Assembly: GCA_009823395.1 (NCBI GenBank)
Contig: CM020514.1
Coordinates: 1,963,466-2,027,465 of the forward strand
Source of the DNA: Thamnaconus septentrionalis
Taxonomy: Eukaryota; Chordata; Actinopteri; Tetraodontiformes; Monacanthidae
Direction of reading: 5' to 3'
Length of the DNA stretch: 64,000 nucleotides
Every line of letters begins with the position of its first letter. Positions within the stretch are counted from its first letter, which is position 1. The notes beneath the pieces are model-generated. The model was not told the DNA's origin. It searched no databases and worked only from the letters and a program-made list of their open reading frames with translations. Both the position numbers and the translations under genes were made by a program. Below, in pieces: positions 47,271 through 57,996 of this stretch.

Positions 47271-47601
47271 CTTGAAGGATGTGTCCCGGCGCTTTTTGTC
47301 CTCTCCCAGTGAATTTATGTGCATTTCAAAGAGGCTCCGGGCTTGTTGGGGGAGTCGAGTGTCCACTTCAAAGAAAAAAGAAAAAAAACCGGAAGGACGG
47401 GGAGAGAACACAGACTCTTCATCCTGTTTATCTCTCAATGCAACGTGTGTTCTTCTTGATAGTTTTTGAAGAATGTCCCGACTATAACGCCATCCGGAGT
47501 GTTGCGTGCGCGCCCACAAGACCAGGGTTCCGCGAAGGAATTGGAAAAATCCTGCCAGGCTAAGAACAGGGATGTCGTGTGGAAACTGGAAAACAGGAAT
47601 A
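47271..47601. other. intergenic stretch after nckap5
   Basis: No gene was recognised. Ordinary composition before the tetranucleotide array. Confidence 0.5.
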
Positions 47602-47792
47602 AGATAGATAGGTAGATAGATAGATAGATAGGTAGGTAGGTAGATAGATAGATAGGTAGGTAGGTAGGTAGATAGATAGGTAGGTAGGTAGGTAGGTAGG
47701 TAGGTAGATAGGTAGGTAGGTAGATAGGTAGGTAGATAGATAGATAGATAGATAGATAGGTAGGTAGGTAGGTAGGTAGGTAGATAGGTAGG

Positions 47793-47823
<31 letters not shown>

Positions 47824-48246
47824 GTAGGTAGGTAGGTAGATAGATAGATAGATCGATAGGTAGATAGATAGGTCGGTAAGGTAGATAGATAGATAGGTAG
47901 GTAGGTAGATAGATAGATAGGTAGGTAGGTAGATAGATAGATAGGTAGGTGGGTAGGTAGGTAGGTAGGTAGGTAGGTAGGTAGATAGATAGATAGATCG
48001 ATAGGTAGGTAGATAGATAGATAGGTAGGTAGGTAGATTCATAGGTAGGTAGGTGGGTAGGTAGGTAGGTAGGTAGATAGATAGATAGATCGATAGGTAG
48101 GTAGATAGATAGATAGATAGGTAGGTAGATAGATAGGTAGGTGGGTAGGTAGGTAGGTAGATAGATAGATAGATCGATAGGTAGGTAGATAGATAGATAG
48201 GTAGGTGGGTAGGTAGGTAGGTAGGTAGATAGATAGATAGATAGAT
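47602..48246. repeat. (TAGA/TAGG)n tetranucleotide array, about 645 bp
   Basis: Alternating blocks of TAGA and TAGG units with rare GATC, GGTGGG and TTCAT interruptions. Some higher-order repetition is visible: the order 'TAGA block, GATCGATAGG, TAGG block' recurs near 47851, 47993, 48086 and 48170. On the minus strand it reads as endless Ile-Tyr-Leu-Pro frames that are not genes. Shorter related tracts are at about 48328-48358 and 48632-48696. Confidence 0.98.
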
Positions 48247-48631
48247 TTAACAAATTGTTGTTCAAAGTTTCAACAGATTGGAAGGATGAATGGAAGGATG
48301 ATGGGTAGAAGGGAACGTTCAAGTGATATAGATAGATAGAAAGATATATAGATAGATCGGTTTGAACAAATTGTTCTTGGAAGCTTGAGCAGATTGGATA
48401 GATGGATGGAGAAGGGAATGTTCAACACTTTGAGCTGCGTCCAAAAGTCAATTTTATCCAACCTTGCTAAGTCCTCATTGACAATTATTCAGCACTATCA
48501 TTAACGCGATCATCGTCTTCACATCGATCAGTATCATTCATGATAATATATAACCGAGACAGTTTGTTATTTCAGTAGCGTGTAGCAAACTGGTTGCCCT
48601 TCGTATGGCTCAAGAACCATGAAGTAGCTCA

Positions 48632-48696
48632 TAGATAGATAGATAGACAGATAGATAGATAGATAGATAGACAGATAGATAGATAGATAGATAGAT
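48632..48696. repeat. (TAGA)n microsatellite
   Basis: About 65 bases of TAGA units with two CAGA interruptions. Confidence 0.97.
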
Positions 48697-49682
48697 GCGC
48701 GCATCCTTGATGACAGGAGGGTTTTTGCGTAAACATCCTCTTTGGGAGTTTGAAGGTCCCTGTAACCTTCCTCCTGCAGTAAATACTCTTGTTGTCTTCT
48801 AGAAAGTGCATTATGCTCTTCCCTGACACAAAAACCCTACCCCCTCGTATTTCATTGGATGTTTGTTCAGAAATAATAATAATAAAAAACCTCAACCTCC
48901 TGTTTAAACATGCAGGACGCATCATCATTGCGGGCGGGGGGAGGGGGGGGTTCAGGGGGAGTGGGGGGGATCTGATGGCCAGTCATCACTGATTAGTGTT
49001 GCCGTTTTAAAAAGCTCTGTGCATAAAGCCTCCTGGTGCGCCATCGCTCATCTTGTGACACTCTGCCTCCGAGAGGAACTGCAGCTACGGACCAAAAGTC
49101 TCCGGATGCGGAGCCGGTGGCATATTTCATTCAAGAGGTGTAGGCGAGTGGGACGGCACAAGACTGGGGAGAAAAAATGATGAATTTTAACCAGTCCTTC
49201 TGAGAGACGGTCGCATTTTTTTAAAATTATTATTATTTTTTTTATTATTTTTTTTTACAACCACGCGACGGCTTCAGCGGGCGCCCGTGACGTCCTCGTC
49301 TTCATGATCCCCCCCATCGTCTCATTTAACAAGTGCAACACGTGCCGTAAGTCTTCGGGCTGCCCGCAAAAATGTTAAATGTAAATGACCGTCAGCCAAT
49401 TTGGAGTTCCTCTGGAGCGGAGGATTCATAGCATCTGAGTGTGACTTAATGTGTAATTATCCAACTTCTAATTAAGCTGATTAGCGCCATAAATCACATC
49501 CCCCGAAGCTTCTCCGATGGAGCGCCGAGCCGAGCTGCTCTTCGTCCTCCAATTAAGACTGTGTAATCTGACGACGCTGATTGGTCCGCGCCTTCTGCGG
49601 CCCATCCATGAAGAGCGCGTTCGAGTCTCACGTTTGGCCAGAATTGTCTACGGTGACTTTAATAGAGGCATCCTGTCCACAT
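48697..49682. other. intergenic stretch between nckap5 and lypd1
   Basis: No gene was recognised. A G-rich run is at 48931-48970 and a T-rich run at 49217-49256. The segment about 49421-49510 contains several TAATTA-type motifs in otherwise balanced sequence and is a candidate regulatory element (see findings). Confidence 0.45.
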
Positions 49683-50984
49683 TGTCCGTGTCAAACATAC
49701 GGCCCGCGGGCCGGATCGGGCCCGCAAACTGTTTTTTTCCGGCCCGGGAGATGATTTTGAAAAAAATATTAAAAAAACTGCAATTTTTCAATGACAGAAA
49801 GTGCTGTTCTAAATGTGTCCACTTGGTGTCGCAATATCGTTTCTGCTTCACAAACAAACTCAATACTGGGGCTGAGCAAATAGGCACGAGTACAGCCACT
49901 CACGTCTCCTATTGGCTACCCTCATTGCCCCAGAACGTCTCCTATTGGCTACCCTCATTGCCCCAGAACGTCTGCTATTGGCTACCCACATTGCTCCAGA
50001 ACGTCTCCTATTGGCTACCCTCATTGCCCCAGAACGTCTCCCATTGGCTACCCTCACTGCCCCAGAACGTCTCCTATTGGCTACCCTCAGTGCCCCAGAA
50101 CGTCTCCTATTGGCTGCCCTCATTGCTCCAGAACGTCTCCTATTGGCTACCCTCATTGCTCCAGAACGTCTCCTATTGGCTGCCCTCATTGCCCCAGAAC
50201 GTCTCCTATTGGCTACCCTCATTGCCCCAGAAGGTCTCCTATTGGCTGCCCTCATTGCCCCAGAACGTCTGCTATTGGCTACCCTCATTGCTCCAGAACG
50301 TCTCCTATTGGCTGCCCTCATTGCCCCAGAACGTCTCCTATTGGATACCCTCATTGCCTCAGAACGTCTCCTATTGGCTGCCCTCATTGCCCCAGAACGT
50401 CTCCTATTGGCTGCCCTCATTTCCCCCTGAACGTCTGCTATTGGCTATCCTCATTGCCCCAGAACGTCTCCTATTGGCTGCCCTCATTGCCCCAGAACGT
50501 CTCCTATTGGCTACCCTCATTGCCCCAGAACGTCTCCTATTGGCTGCCCTCATTGCCCCAGAACGTCTGCTATTGGCTACCCTCATTGCCCCAGAACGTC
50601 TCCTATTGGCTACCCTCATTGCCCCACGATGTCTCTGTATAAACAGACAAAGCTGATGCAGAGCAGTGTTGCCAACTCGGCGACTTTCTCCCCCCAAAAA
50701 GTCGCTATTCTCCCAATACCGACTTTTTTTTTGTCAAAAGCGACTAGCGACAACTCTAGCGACTTTTCCTGGTGTTATCACGTTGCAATCAAGTGCAAAT
50801 TGTCAATTATGCAAATTAGACGATGACGTCTTTTGGCGACGTCTAGCGACTTTCAGGACAGCCAATAGCGACTTTCCATACTGAGGAGTTGGCAACGCTG
50901 ATGCATGATTTTACCGGTCCGGCCCACTTGGGAATAGATTTTCCTCTATGTGGCCCGTGAACTAAAATGAGTTTGACACCCCTG
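49683..50984 (-). mobile_element. non-autonomous hAT-like transposon, copy 3, with expanded internal repeat
   Basis: It has the same orientation and internal order as copy 2. The left end is decayed (GTGTCAAACATACGGCCCGC) and the right end is intact (GTTTGACACCCCTG). No clear 8-bp target duplication could be aligned, which fits the damaged left end. It is about 600 bp longer than copies 1 and 2, almost entirely because of the 33-bp tandem repeat at 49906-50640. The 'gcgacttttcctggtgttat' segment is shared with copy 2. Confidence 0.85.
49906..50640. repeat. 33-bp minisatellite, about 22 units
   Basis: Tandem units built on CTCCTATTGGCTACCCTCAT followed by TGCCCCAGAACGT, with scattered substitutions (CTAC/CTGC, CTCC/CTGC, CCCC/CTCC). 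Because 33 is a multiple of three, long repetitive frames stay open on both strands (for instance the 11-residue LPQNVSYWLPS unit). They are by-products and not genes. The sister elements at 875-1566 and 21970-22655 carry about two units each. Confidence 0.95.
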
Positions 50985-52153
50985 ATCTAGGCAGATATGT
51001 TTTTTTTTAATGATAAAATATTCAGCCAAAACCGCAAAAACCAGTTGGTCTAAAGGGGGAGGAGCCAACACTCGTGCCCTTTGTGATGTCTTTATTATAG
51101 AGCTGAGTGTTTTGGAAGCAAGCTCATTTCTGGAGAGTTTCATAGTGTGAACAGTGGGGCACTGTTTAGAAAACATTCTGAACTTCGCAGAATGTCGGAC
51201 CTCAAACTGCCTTCCTTCCACGCCTGGCTTGTTAAAAAATTTTCTGTCTTGTTCTTTTGACCCATTTCACAATTTTTCACGTTGAAAATTGTTCAGCCTT
51301 TGCTCTGCTTTCACACTCTGCTTTGACCGTATTTCCCAGACATCTCACGGTGAATATAAAACAGCACTTCTATCGCTGGAGTTAAGTGTATCTTTAATAG
51401 TCCCCATATTCCGGGTCAAAAGAGAGGGGGAATGAAAATAAAAGTGAATCATAATGAAGTCATTTTTTCTGCGCTCTGACGACTTAAACCTTGACCGGAG
51501 TCACCGGAGGTCACGGCAGGAGGGCAGGAGGAAAGGAGGGAAGTAGGAGAGAAGTCATTTTGTGTTATTATTACACTGTCAAAGTGTGTCCAAAAAAGCT
51601 TTTGGAGTCTTGGTGGAACAGATTTCTGCTTCAGAAGGAGGTGGCAGTAATAAAATGCTAATGGTTTCGGAAATCAAGAGTCCCATATGTTTAGAAGTTG
51701 TTACACTAACTGTTTAATCAAATGATGGTGCACCTCTGACACACCTTGCCAGGGGTGATGCACTTTTTGCTAGTGGTTGTGGCCGTGTTTATCCATTGAT
51801 ACCATTGTTAGTATTGATGTTGATTGATATTAGTGTAATGAGGTCGATACTTTTTGTATCTATATATTGCATTTGTGTACAGAGATTACAATATTTATTT
51901 GCCCATTAAGTTGCATAAAATGTTTGTGTTGTGTTGGTGTTTTTTTTCCCCCCGTCTCGTGAAGTGACTGTGAGAATGATTCCACGCTGAAAATACAGAA
52001 TGTACGGCAAACAACAAGCAGCTCTTTATGAAGAGTTCTGTCCTGGGGGTGTAGAAGGCAATAAATGGTGCGATCAAATATTTTTTGTATTTATGTAAAA
52101 TGCCGAAATACTGTCCTGGGTTTTTCACAAATATACAATCCACAAGGGTAAAA

Positions 52154-52190
<37 letters not shown>

Positions 52191-52779
52191 CACTTGTGTG
52201 TCATATTTTGACATTTTGAAGAGGAAACAGCGATTTGGGGTTTTATTTTAGATTGCAGCATTTTTCTATCTCCCTCCTCTTCCTGAGCTTGCCAGTGAAC
52301 TGCGGTGGCCAAGTGCACCCAAACCTGGATACCTCATCCACCTTCATCAGTTCAAGATGCATGGCAACTAATTAGGAGCAAAACCCTCGCTCTCTCGGTC
52401 TTCACGCTTTACTTATATTGTGCAGTGATACTCTTTTATTAATGCACTTATGTATATGAGGGTTTGTTTGTTTTTTACCAATATAAAAATCATAAATCAA
52501 GCCAAACTTTACTCACTGGATCTTTAAGGTAATGAAAATTCATCCAGAATTAACAATTTGATGATCCACTCACCTCTGAGTATTGGTATGGTATCGGTAC
52601 CGTTATTGGCTATACTGGGCACGCATCTCTTTGGTATCAGACGTACCAACCCCTGCAGTACCGCACACCACTACTTGTTGCTTCACTACTCACGTGAACA
52701 TCAGCGAAGACGATTAGACAGGAGAGCCGTGATCACGTGCCCCCCCCCCAATCGGACCGTCGCACCTGCGCGTGTGCGT
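50985..52779. other. intergenic stretch upstream of lypd1
   Basis: No gene was recognised. It includes a (CA)n run at 52158-52187 and a purine-rich area near 51510-51560. Confidence 0.5.
52158..52187. repeat. (CA)n microsatellite
   Basis: About 30 bases of pure CA dinucleotide after a short poly-A run. Confidence 0.97.
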
Positions 52780-52938
52780 GCGTCACCGGCGCAAGATAAA
52801 GAGCGGCGGAGCGTCGCGGGCGGTGCGCGGCTCAACATGCCAGGCTGCCGGCTGCTGATGCTGCTGCTGCTGCGTATGTGCGTCTCCTCCCGCCCGGAGC
52901 GCGTCCGTGTCTCATGCTCGCTGCACTAAGCGGACCAA
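52780..52938 (+). promoter_or_regulatory. lypd1: lypd1 proximal promoter and 5' leader
   Basis: A CpG-rich stretch directly before the lypd1 start codon, with a weak TATA-like AAGATAAAGAG at about 52792-52802. It contains an upstream ATG at 52837 opening a 30-codon frame that ends at 52929, nine bases before the main ATG. The transcription start is not determinable from sequence. Confidence 0.5.
52837..52929 (+). CDS. upstream ORF in the lypd1 leader
   Basis: 30 codons starting MPGCRLLMLLLLRMCVSSRP and ending at TAA 52927-52929. It has A at position -3 (context CAACATGC), while the main lypd1 ATG has C at -3 (ACCAAATGC). A scanning ribosome could therefore favour it. The Leu-rich start resembles a signal peptide but the frame closes before the splice donor. 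It might reduce lypd1 translation. Whether it lies in the mature mRNA depends on the unknown transcription start. Confidence 0.4.
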   Translation: MPGCRLLMLLLLRMCVSSRPERVRVSCSLH

Positions 52939-52987
52939 ATGCGGCTCATCAGCGTCTCTACTTTGCTCCTGCTCCTCTCCGGCTCAG
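52939..52987 (+). CDS. lypd1: lypd1 exon 1: signal peptide
   Basis: ATG at 52939 encodes MRLISVSTLLLLLSGS plus the first base of a Gly codon, then donor GTAAAG. The hydrophobic Leu run is a typical secretory signal. Exon 2 starts with GG, completing Gly, and continues [16 protein letters not shown]1 (Lynx2 family) is a GPI-anchored, three-finger Ly6/uPAR protein of neuronal membranes that modulates nicotinic acetylcholine receptors, by family knowledge. The position directly downstream of nckap5 on the same strand matches the human arrangement. No other ATG upstream in frame fits better. Confidence 0.88.
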
Positions 52988-53598
52988 GTAAAGGAACGTC
53001 ACAGAGTTTTTTTTTGTTGTTGTTGTTGTTGTTGTTGTTGTGGTGGTGTTTTTTTTGGTTTTTTAACACCCGCAAACTTTGCGTCTGAATGCGGGATGTG
53101 ATGGAGATGGAGATGCGTTTTTCATCACTTGGCTATGGCGCGGAGCGACGTTACTCCCCTCGGCATCGGCAGCCTTCCTTCCTTCCTTCCTTCCTTTCTT
53201 TTTCTAATCAGCTCCGAAACTTCAATTCTTCTTCCGCTGCAACGCTGCTCTGTTTACTTATTCATTTATTCCTTCATTTGCTCGCCGGATCTGACTGAGA
53301 GCTGTCAGTTGGACCGGGACGACGCGGAGCTCAAATGGCATTGATTTACGTTGAAATGTGCCTCGCCGTCATTTCCGTGCCCGAAACAATGATAGAAGTA
53401 AGGAGCTGTGACCGGAGCCTCCGAGTCTGCTTGAAACGCAGCGGCACCAAGGCAGAGAACCTGCGCGCTGCTGAATATGATATGGACGTTTCAATTGTGG
53501 AAGCTGGATACAACAGTGTTCTCCTGAAAACAACTCTACATAAATTGTGTGATCATTATTTGCCGTTCATGAAAATTTGGATATGATTTTGTTGGTTA

Positions 53599-53669
<71 letters not shown>

Positions 53670-53994
53670 GTTATTATTATTCAAAAATAATACAATCTGC
53701 TTGTCCCCATGGCGGGACGGTGTCTTGCTATAAATATTTATGAGCGACTGATTACTTTATCAAAGCGTGACATGATGAAATGTTGCAGTGAGAAGCTCCA
53801 CGGGCAACTGCAGATTAATAATTGAGCGTCTGCCACGTCTTCTTGGAACGGTCAGAAAACGTCGAGTTTCAGAGTTTGCATCCAAAAAAAAAAAAATAAA
53901 ATAAATAAAAAAAATCGGATTTTGCTTTTGAGGTGAAATACGCTGGCGGAGGCCAAGACACGTGATAATAAGTTGCTCCGTGTGTGTGTGGCAG
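52988..53994. other. lypd1 intron 1
   Basis: It holds a (TTG)n run (about 53012-53040), a (CTTC)n run (53175-53196) and a long (TTA)n run (53602-53681). An open frame at 53335-53586 lacks splice sites and family resemblance and is not called. A (TG)n run precedes the acceptor gtgtggcag. Confidence 0.6.
53602..53681. repeat. (TTA)n microsatellite
   Basis: About 80 bases of TTA trinucleotides with one TTG interruption. Confidence 0.97.
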
Positions 53995-54126
53995 GGCTGG
54001 CTCTGCAGATCCAGTGCTACCAGTGCGAGGAGATGACCCACGACTGCTCCACGCCGGACTTCATCGTCAACTGCACTGTCAACGTGCAGGACATGTGTCA
54101 GAAGGAGGTTCTGGTGAAGGACGACG
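53995..54126 (+). CDS. lypd1: lypd1 exon 2: first half of the Ly6/uPAR domain
   Basis: Acceptor gtgtggcag and donor GTGAGTG. The frame reads [20 protein letters not shown], then [20 protein letters not shown] and VKDDG, phase 1 at both ends. Human LYPD1 has [11 protein letters not shown] and [20 protein letters not shown] at the same place, so the match is close. Five cysteines of the three-finger fold are visible, and NCT is a potential N-glycosylation sequon. The human exon 3 (starting around the MYRKSCASS segment and carrying the GPI signal) was not found up to 64000 and probably lies beyond the window. Confidence 0.96.
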
Positions 54127-54165
54127 GTGAGTGAGACTCCCTCCGCCAGACACACACGGTGCTGG

Positions 54166-54269
54166 TCCATCCATCCATCATCCGTCCGTCCGTCCATCCA
54201 TCCATCCATCCATCCATCCATCCATCCATCCATCCATCCATCCATCCATCCATCCATCCATCCATCCAT

Positions 54270-54305
<36 letters not shown>

Positions 54306-54317
54306 CCATCCATCCAT

Positions 54318-54353
<36 letters not shown>

Positions 54354-54365
54354 CCATCCATCCGT

Positions 54366-54401
<36 letters not shown>

Positions 54402-54410
54402 CCGTCCATC
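54166..54410. repeat. (CATC)n microsatellite next to lypd1 exon 2
   Basis: About 245 bases of CATC units with periodic CGTC interruptions, starting 40 bases after the exon 2 donor. It produces His-Pro-Ser and Met-Asp-Gly-Trp frames that are not genes. Confidence 0.98.
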
Positions 54411-54888
54411 CGCGGCGGCTGAGAGTTTGTGTGTTTAGTCAATCTCAATCAACCAATCTGTGTGTTTAACTCGACGCACGGCAGATGGAAATATGTCGTT
54501 AACCTGCCGGAGTCACCTCCCGCATCCATCTCGTAAAAGAGCCCACGGAAACAGTTGTGGAAGGAGAAGAAAATCTTACGTGAACCGATTGGAGGGCTTT
54601 ACCACGAGGTTTAATGGTCCTACTGTAGCGAGGGCCAATGCCTGGATGAGCAAGACCACTCGGTGGAAGGCGAGACCGTTTGTGAAGAGAATCGACCCCT
54701 GGCGTTCACGGCGCCACGTCTTGAAAAACATCTGCGAGTGTGTTGTCCTCCTCCCCCCTCGTTTTTATTGCCTGGGGGGGTCAGTTCGTTCTGGTTGAAT
54801 ACGCAGCGCAAAGCGATGACATCCAGCAGTGACTCAGGCTGTTGAACTCGGGGGTCACAATGGTGAACACACAGTCCATGTCTGGTTT
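54411..54888. other. lypd1 intron 2, first part
   Basis: No exon was recognised. Confidence 0.5.
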
Positions 54889-55723
54889 GGGCTGCGCGAT
54901 GTATCGTAAATTTATCGGTATCGCGATATCAACATGTGCGAAAAAAATACTGCGATAAAGAGTGCGGTCATCTATGCGCTACACGTAAAGAAATTTGGCC
55001 AATCAGATTGAGCCTTACTGCGTTAGATGCCCGCCTCCAAGCAACTGCTTTTGAGTTTGAGTTCGCAAACAATGTGGAGAGAGAGATGGGGGGGGGGCTG
55101 CCTGAGAAAACTGGTCTTCCTTGGTTATCAGATTTCCCTTTATTTTCGTTGAAATCGCCAGTAACATGTTGTGTATGTGTGTGAATTTTGACGATCAGCT
55201 GTTTGGTAAGGAAACGATTACGCAACCCCCCCCCCCCTCCCCCACACACCCACACACCCATACCCCAATGACTTGTTGGAATAGAAAATGTGAGACACTG
55301 CAGGTTGATTTAAAATTTTATGTTCACAAGATTTATGTTATTTAATATTGTTTTACTCGCTTCACTTTTCTTTTTCAACAATACGGGTAGTGGGGAAGGT
55401 TTCTGCTATCCATTTTTGAGTAGCATAAATGTTTTATATTGAAATTCTCTCTTTAAGTGATTGAGAAATGGTGTTGCTGTTCACCTAAGTTGGTTCAGTG
55501 TCAATACAGCAGCTGCTGCCTGGTGCAGTTCTTTCAACAAAAACATCTTGTTGGAAAGGAAACATTGGATATTGAGTTTTTTTCAGTGTCTGCATAGCCT
55601 ACTCATTGTCTGCAGTCTATGTTACCAGCAAATACAAAGCAGAAAGAAATGAACACTGTATGCTTAAGTATTTGTTTACTTATCGCAATTCATATCATTA
55701 TCGCAACACATATTGTGCAGCCC
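54889..55723 (+). mobile_element. hAT-like element with GGGCTGC...GCAGCCC ends
   Basis: The left end is GGGCTGCGCGATGTATCG and the right end is TATTGTGCAGCCC, an imperfect inverted repeat. The subterminal 'cggtatcgcgatatca' sequence faces 'ttatcgcaacacat' at the other end. These ends match a very common fish transposon group that I associate with hAT. The 8-bp flanks do not match cleanly, so the target duplication is decayed or the ends are off by a base or two. No transposase frame is visible. Confidence 0.65.
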
Positions 55724-55824
55724 TAATTCTGATAAACTGTTTCCACTTTCGTCTCTGAGCTATTCTGCTTAGCAACAGAAAGGCCCACAGAAGCTTCTTC
55801 TTCTATTTGTTTGTTTTGTTTTTT

Positions 55825-55856
55825 TTATCATTAGCCTAACGTTAGGCTAATGATAA
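55825..55856. repeat. perfect 32-bp palindrome
   Basis: TTATCATTAGCCTAAC (55825-55840) is followed directly by its exact reverse complement GTTAGGCTAATGATAA (55841-55856), with no spacer. It stands at the start of a tandem array of related units. Confidence 0.95.
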
Positions 55857-55990
55857 GAAAATTAGCCATTAGCCATTAGCCTAACCCCACAGGGTTAGGC
55901 TAATCCCACAGGGTTAGGTTAATGATAAGAAAATTAGCCATTAGCCATTAGCCTAACCCCACAGGGTTAGGCTAATGATAAGAAAATTAA
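55841..55990. repeat. palindrome-rich tandem repeat
   Basis: The segment 'aatgataagaaaattagcc' recurs at 55849 and 55921 (72-bp period), and a third time in part at about 55974. Each unit contains a hairpin built from 'attagcctaac' and 'gttaggctaat' around CCCACAG. The units appear to derive from the palindrome at 55825-55856. Confidence 0.85.
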
Positions 55991-57205
55991 TTAACTAATG
56001 GCTAATAGCTACGGACAGCAACCACTTTCTGATTGTGTCCAAACTAAACAGCAGTTCATTTGGTCATGAATCCTAAGTAAAACTGGAAAAAAAAAAAAAA
56101 AAAAAGCTTTATGCTGGAGTTTGTCAGGATGGATGAGTTAACAATCCAGCTGCCATACAAGGTGATTAAAAGCAACAATTCTCCAGATATACTGTATTCT
56201 CAAAATTCCCTTTTGCAGTCTGGAGAAAATAATGAGAGGTTGCAGTCATTAAGGAATGTGTTTTTTCCTTCATGGAATAATAATTCATATCCGTTGCTTC
56301 TTTCTTTGCCTTTATAAAGCCAGAAGGGGGCACTCTCCTGTGAAGCCAGTGGCAGTTCAGTGTCAGGCGTGACCTGCGCCGTGATGCAAATCCGTCTCTC
56401 TGAAAGCTGAGCTTCTGACTGAACTGAGGTTCGCTTCGGAATGGCTGTGACCGGAGTGACAAAGTCTTGCTAGCAAGGAACACAGCAAATCTCATTAGGG
56501 GCAGCCGAATATGAAGTCATCCATCTTCTCTCATTTCATCTTGGACTTTCAGGGCCCCTCAGGGGCGGACACACAACAGGTTATCAACTCAAACAGTCAG
56601 CGGCGTCAGCCGGCAGAAGCAGCTAATTAGCTCTTATCAGTTGAAAAACAATCGCCGGGTTTCATCTCAGGACATTTCAGAGCAGAGCAGAGACGAACGT
56701 GCTCCATTCCAAAGCGCTGGCAAACTTAGCTCTGAGTTCGTTCATTTTAGAATCTTCATCGGAATGAGATGAGCAGTGACGAAAGCCGGATGTAGTTTGT
56801 TTCCCGCTGGATCGCTCGCTGACTCAATGCGACGTGGAAAAAGCCGTGACCCACAGGTGACAGACTCTTCCTCTTTCTGCCACCTCGTGCGTCGCGCGTA
56901 ATAAAGTGCGTATGTTTGCAGAAGAAGACGTTGCGCTCATTTCAGAAAAAGCGGTGTTTCGGGTCTCGGCTGACCGGGGGGCTGATCTGAGGTCAGCGTC
57001 GACGTGCTCTTCGTTAGCTTCGTAGCTGAGGGATGAAAGTGTCACGCGTGATGTTGTGCTCAGCTCAACAATCTACCGCAGCGCGTTACTAAGATCTGGA
57101 TGAGGCCGCTCAGAGGCGGCGCCTGCAAACCGGCGACGAGAACTCCAGTTGCTTTTTGTTAGCCCGATCATTTGGATCGGCCCACACCAAGAAGAGCCGG
57201 CTCTA
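55991..57205. other. lypd1 intron or downstream stretch
   Basis: No exon was recognised. A poly-A run is at 56088-56105. Confidence 0.45.
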
Positions 57206-57955
57206 TTGTCCATTCATTTGAATCAATCAATCAACTTTTACTTTGTGCAGCGCTAAGTTGTGATCACGTTAATCCCAACCCCGCACAACATATGCAAATG
57301 CACACATGCATCATTTCCGTTTGAAGAGATAAGTGCTAGTTTGTTTTTTTTTAACCACCGGGGGCAGTAAAGCGCAAAACCATGGCTGGTTTTCCCTGAA
57401 GGCGAATAAGAATCAACTTCCTGTCTGCGGACTATATAGCAAGACGATTCTCACTGTTTCGGGAAACCCAAAAAAGTGGATCAACATGTATAAGTCACTC
57501 GTCTTAAGTCTACTGCAGCTCGTCCGTATTATCGGAAGTCGTGGACAAATGCTCCACGGAAAATACGCTAACGCGTAATAAAATGTATTAGCATCCTAAT
57601 AAAAGAGTCCAACAAAAATGATTTGTTTTCACTTCTTGTTTGTAACCTTATAATGACGACGCCGGGAGACGGGGCGCCGAGTAGGCGGTCGTTAATGTGG
57701 ACTGAGATCGCAGTTCTGCTCACACGTCCGTGAGGAATGCGATGCCAAGTGTCGAAACCACCTCCCTGAAGTGGTTTGAGTGATCGGATCGCAATCCGCA
57801 TTTGGGCTGTGACCACGTGGGAACAGGGCCTGAGCCCTCCAGAGCAGCAGGGGGCGACGGTGGCCAGGAAAAACTCCAGGAAACCTAGCGCAAGTGCAGA
57901 CGCCAGAGGGCGCTCATCTGCTTTGACCATTTGGGGTGAAAAGGAAATACAAAAA
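57206..57955. repeat. broken dispersed teleost repeat, relative of 26776-26980
   Basis: The left part ('atcaatcaacttttactttg', near 57225) and the right part ('ggtggccaggaaaaactcc' near 57855 and 'cagagggcgctcatctgctt' near 57903) match the order of the copy at 26776. About 500 bases of unrelated sequence lie between them, perhaps a later insertion. A (GA)n run follows at 57965-57993. Confidence 0.6.
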
Positions 57956-57961
57956 CCTGTC

Positions 57962-57993
<32 letters not shown>

Positions 57994-57996
<3 letters not shown>

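Noticed and set aside
47435..48322. 295-codon minus-strand frame of Ile/Tyr/Leu/Pro repeats
   Set aside because: It is an artefact of the TAGA/TAGG microsatellite, which has no stop in several frames.
49517..50656. 379-codon open frame with LPQNVSYWLPS repeats
   Set aside because: It is produced by a 33-bp minisatellite inside a hAT-like element. The opposite strand is equally open, and no start context or domain supports a protein.
53335..53586. 83-codon frame in lypd1 intron 1
   Set aside because: No splice sites in phase with lypd1, no recognisable domain, and it is not needed for the exon 1 to exon 2 junction.
53760..54469. Met-Asp-Gly-Trp and His-Pro-Ser repeat frames
   Set aside because: They come from the (CATC)n array in lypd1 intron 2. 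The minus-strand frame also runs across the real lypd1 exon in antisense.
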